A stretch of DNA of 64,000 nucleotides, taken from NCBI GenBank assembly GCA_013138975.1, contig WTBR01000020.1, forward strand, positions 62,001 to 126,000. The letters are read 5' to 3'. The stretch's first letter is position 1. The number at the start of each line of letters is the position of its first letter. The notes under the pieces were generated by a model. It saw only the letters and a list, made by a program, of their open reading frames with translations, ran no database searches and was not told where the DNA came from. The stretch comes from Bacteroidales bacterium (lineage in GTDB: Bacteria; Bacteroidota; Bacteroidia; Bacteroidales; UBA12077). Shown here one piece after another: positions 60,296 to 64,000 of this stretch. A program made the position numbers and the translations under genes.

Positions 60296-61018
60296 TTAAA
60301 GCGTTAAACCTATTACAAAATAAATATTCTCCTCTCTTGGATTAAATATTAAAGATCCTTTTAAAGGAAGACTAAAACTATCAGTTATCTTGATTTCTTT
60401 ATCTAAAGAACAACCCATATTCACGAACCCTGCACCAGTACCATACAATCCTTCTTTAGGAGTACCCCCTAAAAAAACATTTAAATCCTGATTTGCAATA
60501 GTAAAGTTATAAGCTGCTTCAAAATATAAGGAATAATAATTATCACCATTAACATCCTTATCTGCTCCGTAAAAGAAAATACTTGATGTTAACTGAAGTG
60601 GAAATTTGAAATTTCCTAATACTAAAGAGGCTTCATAAGAGTGACCTGTTGTTTTATTGTCGTACTGAAAATATTTGTTTTGAGCAGCGGTTTCATCCAT
60701 TAAAAAATAATCCCAAACCGAAATAGTAAAATATTTCGAATAATAATTTATAAATAAGTCAACTTCACCGTAATTTGATGAATTACTATATGATCCCCAA
60801 GCACCAAAACTAAAATTTTCTTTTGATGTAGTATAAGCCAAATAGGGTTGGATACTTGGCGTTGAACAATACTGCAGACCTCTCCAAATATATCTATTAA
60901 CAAGATCTACACTTATACCTAAATTGCCTTTTTTTAGTTCCGATTCCTGAGCATTGGATGCAAAAACAAAACCAAGTGATATTATCACAATAATTGAATA
61001 AGTAACTACTTTTTTCAT
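60296..61018 (-). CDS. outer-membrane beta-barrel (TorF/Gcw_chp-like)
   Basis: The 240-aa secreted protein has a signal peptide (YSIIVIISLGFVFASNAQ) and alternating strands with aromatic belts. The opening strand is LVNRYIWRGLQYCSTPSIQP, similar to the R-Y-x-[FW]-R-G start of Gcw_chp/TorF barrels. It ends with an aliphatic-rich strand. It would be a small outer-membrane barrel. Its gene lies between two chemoreceptor genes, only 12 nt upstream of the large MCP, which is unusual. Confidence 0.78.
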   Translation of the reverse strand: MKKVVTYSIIVIISLGFVFASNAQESELKKGNLGISVDLVNRYIWRGLQYCSTPSIQPYLAYTTSKENFSFGAWGSYSNSSNYGEVDLFINYYSKYFTISVWDYFLMDETAAQNKYFQYDNKTTGHSYEASLVLGNFKFPLQLTSSIFFYGADKDVNGDNYYSLYFEAAYNFTIANQDLNVFLGGTPKEGLYGTGAGFVNMGCSLDKEIKITDSFSLPLKGSLIFNPREENIYFVIGLTL

Positions 61019-61151
61019 ACGCTATTATTTAAATTAATATATGGTTTTTTTAATGTTTAAATAATATGTTCTTTGAAAAGTATAATAGATTAAGGTTTGT
61101 AAAGCTATTTGAATTTCAATTGATTAAAAAAATATTTTTTATAAAATAGCT

Positions 61152-62192
61152 CTAAACCAGTTGTTTAATGTTGTTATTGCTCGTTGAAAAATAGGATATA
61201 TTTTCTTTTAATTGCTGCGCCTGACTAGCTAATTCTTCAGAGCTTGTTGCTAATTCTTCAAATGCCGCAACATTTTGCTGAGTTACCTGATTCAACTGTT
61301 GTATTGCACTGTTTACCTGATCAGCTCCTAAATTCTGTTCTAAACTTGCAGCAGAAATTTCCTGAACCAATTTTGCCGTTTTTCCGATTTCAGGGATGAT
61401 TTTGCTCATTAATCCCCCAGCTTCTTCAGTTTCCTTTACACTATGAGTTGATAAGCTTACAATTTCATCGGCTGCAAGTTTTCGCACTTCAGCTGCAACA
61501 ACAGCAAACCCTTTTCCGTGTTCTCCTGCACGTGTTGCCTCTACAGCAGCGTTTAATGCCAAAATATTAGTTTGAAATGCAATATCGTTAACTATTGTTA
61601 TTTTTCCTGCTATTTGTCTTATTGAATCCAAACTTTCTTTAGCTGAATTTTCAACTGTTGCCATTTCAATTGATGCTTCGGTAGAAATTTTCTCTGTTTG
61701 TTGAGCATTATCAGTATTCTGCTGAATATTTGCTACCATTTCTTCCATTGATGAAGAAACTTCTTCGGCAGATGAAGCTTGTTCACTTGCCCCATGCGAC
61801 AATTGCTGAGAACCTGAACTTACTTGCTGACTAGCAGATGCTATATTGTCTGCTCCAGTATTAACAATTTCTACTATTTCACGTAACTGGATTACCATTC
61901 TATTTAAAGCCTTGGCTAAAACTCCTACTTCATCTTTCTGATCTAAATCAATTGTTACAGTTAAATCACCATCAGCTACTTTGGCTGCAAATTCGATTCC
62001 TTTATTTTGTACTTCAATAATACTTACTAAATCATCTAATTGTTCATACATCCTTAAGTCAGCATCATTTATAATCCTTTTCTTATTCGAATTATACGTG
62101 TAATAACCTATAGAAGAAACTATTAATACAATTACTACATTTAAAATTAGATTTAATCGCAATCCATTTTTTAAATTGTTTATTGATCTCAT
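61152..62192 (-). CDS. short methyl-accepting protein with a 6-residue gap at the tip
   Basis: The 346-aa product has one N-terminal TM ([20 protein letters not shown]) and almost no sensor domain. A HAMP follows (about 50-105, [20 protein letters not shown]), then a signalling coiled coil nearly identical to that of the MCP at 58223. Two differences are notable: [10 protein letters not shown] lacks six residues (ERSKVA) next to the hairpin tip, and VEAARAGEH has become VEATRAGEH. There is no C-terminal pentapeptide (it ends SNNNIKQLV). It is likely a degraded duplicate or a modulator of the array. Confidence 0.88.
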   Translation of the reverse strand: MRSINNLKNGLRLNLILNVVIVLIVSSIGYYTYNSNKKRIINDADLRMYEQLDDLVSIIEVQNKGIEFAAKVADGDLTVTIDLDQKDEVGVLAKALNRMVIQLREIVEIVNTGADNIASASQQVSSGSQQLSHGASEQASSAEEVSSSMEEMVANIQQNTDNAQQTEKISTEASIEMATVENSAKESLDSIRQIAGKITIVNDIAFQTNILALNAAVEATRAGEHGKGFAVVAAEVRKLAADEIVSLSTHSVKETEEAGGLMSKIIPEIGKTAKLVQEISAASLEQNLGADQVNSAIQQLNQVTQQNVAAFEELATSSEELASQAQQLKENISYFSTSNNNIKQLV

Positions 62193-62267
62193 AGTTCATT
62201 ATTTTAAATGAATAATATTTGCTACTGCAGCTGCTGCATTAATATCAACTTTGAGAGAATAATAGTT

Positions 62268-62801
62268 TTAATCTAGAACCTTATCATTATTATCTTGTTC
62301 CAAATTAATTTCACCTTCATCCGTTTTTTCTTTTAAAGAAACAATTTCATCTGAAGAAAATACTTTTTCCATATCAAGAAGCATTATGAAATTTTCTTCA
62401 ACTTTTGCCACGCCATAAATAAATTCCGATTTATACTTACTTCCAATACTTGGAGGAGGTTGAATTTGTGCCTCGTCGAGTTCCAGAACTGCCTGCACAG
62501 AATCAACTAATGCTCCTACCTGAACCATATCTCCTTCCATTTCTACTTCCATAACAACAATACAAGTATTTGTGGTATAAACAGTTGGAGTCATTCCAAA
62601 TTTTATTCGTGTATCAATAACAGGTAGTACTGCTCCGCGTAAGTTAATTACTCCTTTCATATAATCAGGAGATCTAGGCACTTCTGTAATCTTAGTCATC
62701 TCAAGAATATTAAGAACTTTTCCAACATGTGCAGCAAATTCTTCTTCTCCAAGATTAAATGAAAGATATGAGTTAATTTTTGTAATTATTTCTTTGTTCA
62801 T
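62268..62801 (-). CDS. cheW: chemotaxis adaptor
   Basis: This 177-aa CheW has YLSFNLGEEEFAAHVGKVLN, then MKGVINLRGAVLPVIDTRIK and GALVDSVQAVLELDEAQIQP; the conserved GVINLRG loop is intact. An acidic tail (KEKTDEGEINLEQDNNDK) follows the domain. It couples MCPs to CheA. It has an almost perfect Shine-Dalgarno, rare in this group. The stop codon is followed in frame by 22 further codons (see findings). Confidence 0.95.
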   Translation of the reverse strand: MNKEIITKINSYLSFNLGEEEFAAHVGKVLNILEMTKITEVPRSPDYMKGVINLRGAVLPVIDTRIKFGMTPTVYTTNTCIVVMEVEMEGDMVQVGALVDSVQAVLELDEAQIQPPPSIGSKYKSEFIYGVAKVEENFIMLLDMEKVFSSDEIVSLKEKTDEGEINLEQDNNDKVLD

Positions 62802-62808
62802 AATTTAG

Positions 62809-62814
62809 TCCTCC
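62809..62814 (-). promoter_or_regulatory. strong Shine-Dalgarno before cheW
   Basis: Minus strand GGAGGA lies 7 nt before the cheW ATG, in the 19-nt gap after cheA. Most genes here lack such a site, so cheW may be translated at a high rate relative to cheA. Confidence 0.55.
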
Positions 62815-62820
62815 AATATT

Positions 62821-64000
62821 TTATATTTCTTTTTCAATAATTAATTTCCCTTGTGAAAACTGATTAATAATTTTATTCGTATCCAAAACAAGGGCAACAG
62901 TACCATCTCCCAAAATTGTTGCTCCGGAAATAATTTCCTGCTTTTTATACATTTTGCCTAAAGATTTTAATACTGCCTGATATTCACCAACAACCTCATC
63001 AACAACTAATCCTATTCTTTGTTCTTCATAACTAACAATTATAATTTGCTCAATTTCTTGCTCTCCTTCTTGCAAATCAAATTCTTCTCTTAAATAATAG
63101 AATGGAAATTGTTCTCCATCTAATACTATCAGGTTATTATATTTATTTATTACATTTTCATGTTCGATTGCATAAATTTTATTTACAGCAGACAATGGTA
63201 ATATATAGTGGCTATGAGCAATTTTCACTAGAAGTCCGTCAATAATAGATAATGTTAACGGAAGTTTAATAGTTAATGTTGTACCTAAATCAATTTCAGA
63301 ATCAAGTTCAACTTCCCCACGAATTTCAACTAATTTACGTTTTACAACATCCATTCCAACGCCTCTACCAGAAACGCCTGTAATGTTTTCGGCTGTTGAA
63401 AATCCAGGTAAAAATACAAGGTCTAATATTTCCTTTTTGTTAAGTATGTTATCTTTTTTAATAATTCCTTTTTCTATTGCTTTTGCACGAATCTTCTCAG
63501 GATCAATACCTGCTCCATCGTCATGTATTTGAATATGTACACTTGCTCCTGAATAAAACGCTTTTAAAAGGATTTTCCCTTGTTCCGGTTTATTTAATTT
63601 ATTTCTAATATCAGCTGATTCGATCCCGTGATCAATACAATTTCTTAAGATATGTAATAATGGATCTGTTAAAGATTCAATAATTTTCTTGTCCAGTTCA
63701 GTATCAGCACCTTCGGCTACAAATACAAGGTTTTTATTTAACTCTTTCGACAAATCTCTTACCAATCGCTGAAAACGTGTTAGCATAGTTTCAATTGGAA
63801 CAAGAACAATATCAAAAGCATTATCACGAAGCTGTCTAGATAATTTTTGAACATTTTCAGCAATAATCATTAATTCTGAATCCCCGGATTCTTCTGCAAA
63901 TAAGCTCAATCGGGCTTGAGTTGTAACCATTTCACTAACCAGATTCATTAAATGATCTAGCTTATTAGAAGCAACTCGAATACTAGAAATAGCATTTTCT
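62821..64000 (-). CDS. cheA: chemotaxis histidine kinase CheA, C-terminal part (cut by window edge)
   Basis: The frame is open to base 64000, so the N-terminal Hpt, P2 and part of P3 are outside; the internal ATG at 63948 is not the start. Visible are the end of P3 (SIRVASNKLDHLMNLVSEM), the HATPase domain (LLHILRNCIDHGIES N box, IHDDGAGIDPEKIRAKAIE, GFSTAENITGVSGRGVGMDV) and the C-terminal CheW-like domain (about the last 135 residues). It phosphorylates CheB and an unseen CheY. It is the first visible gene of the che operon, followed by cheW after 19 nt. Confidence 0.95.
   Translation of the reverse strand, partial: ENAISSIRVASNKLDHLMNLVSEMVTTQARLSLFAEESGDSELMIIAENVQKLSRQLRDNAFDIVLVPIETMLTRFQRLVRDLSKELNKNLVFVAEGADTELDKKIIESLTDPLLHILRNCIDHGIESADIRNKLNKPEQGKILLKAFYSGASVHIQIHDDGAGIDPEKIRAKAIEKGIIKKDNILNKKEILDLVFLPGFSTAENITGVSGRGVGMDVVKRKLVEIRGEVELDSEIDLGTTLTIKLPLTLSIIDGLLVKIAHSHYILPLSAVNKIYAIEHENVINKYNNLIVLDGEQFPFYYLREEFDLQEGEQEIEQIIIVSYEEQRIGLVVDEVVGEYQAVLKSLGKMYKKQEIISGATILGDGTVALVLDTNKIINQFSQGKLIIEKEI

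Noticed and set aside
62821..63948. Internal ATG taken as the cheA start
   Set aside because: The frame continues upstream with SIRVASNKLDHL, typical CheA sequence, to the window edge.

Overview
The window looks like a chromosomal segment of a Bacteroidota bacterium. It is AT-rich, with few Shine-Dalgarno sequences, TAnnTTTG-type promoter elements, TonB-dependent receptors, lipoproteins, and the zapA / 6S RNA / rny neighbourhood. The ferredoxin-linked indolepyruvate oxidoreductase suggests an anaerobic or microaerobic life. I would guess a Marinilabiliales/Bacteroidales relative, but no rRNA, tRNA or marker tree is available here to prove it. I saw no IS element, phage gene, CRISPR array or tRNA.

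Layout. (1) 1-8.8 kb, housekeeping: the 5' part of a TonB-dependent receptor (minus), a YjbQ-family protein, iorA-iorB after a 444-nt leader/intergenic region, a PAP2 phosphatase with a GNAT protein, a prohibitin-like SPFH protein, a nucleoside phosphorylase and a SirB1-like protein. (2) 8.9-36.9 kb, a large surface-polysaccharide locus: a plus-strand Wzz-like gene faces about 23 minus-strand genes. These read from di-N-acetylated uronic acid synthesis (wbpE/wbpD/epimerase/wbpB/wbpA-tviB types), through sulfate activation (cysC remnant, cysD, cysN), GDP-fucose (gmd, fcl) and dTDP-rhamnose (rfbA, rfbC, rfbB and an RmlD-like SDR), to modification, flippase, polymerase, glycosyltransferase, WecA-like priming and O-antigen ligase genes. 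The cysC copy is a clear pseudogene with frameshifts and a large internal deletion. The ligase carries a carbohydrate-binding-like insertion in its large periplasmic loop. (3) 36.9-39.4 kb: rny, a convincing 6S RNA, zapA and a coiled-coil gene. (4) 39.5-51.6 kb, envelope and periplasmic enzymes: M23 and M28 peptidases, a membrane protein, an acidic lipoprotein, a BtuB-like TonB receptor, a sigma / membrane protein / repeat-protein trio, alkaline phosphatase and a 5'-nucleotidase-family lipoprotein. (5) 51.7-64.0 kb, a chemosensory cluster on the minus strand: cheA (cut by the window edge), cheW, a short degenerate MCP, an outer-membrane barrel, a full dCache MCP, cheR, a histidine-kinase-like protein lacking the phosphoacceptor His, cheD, cheB, a small membrane protein and a GAF/PAS sensor.

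How they fit together. The polysaccharide genes suffice to make at least three activated sugars and to prime, flip, polymerise and ligate a Wzx/Wzy-type glycan, but only two obvious glycosyltransferases are present besides the priming enzyme. The chemosensory genes encode a receptor array with adaptation enzymes (CheR, CheB, CheD). The full-length MCP ends in a pentapeptide of the type that tethers those enzymes. No cheY or motility gene is in view, so the output of the array is not known from this window.
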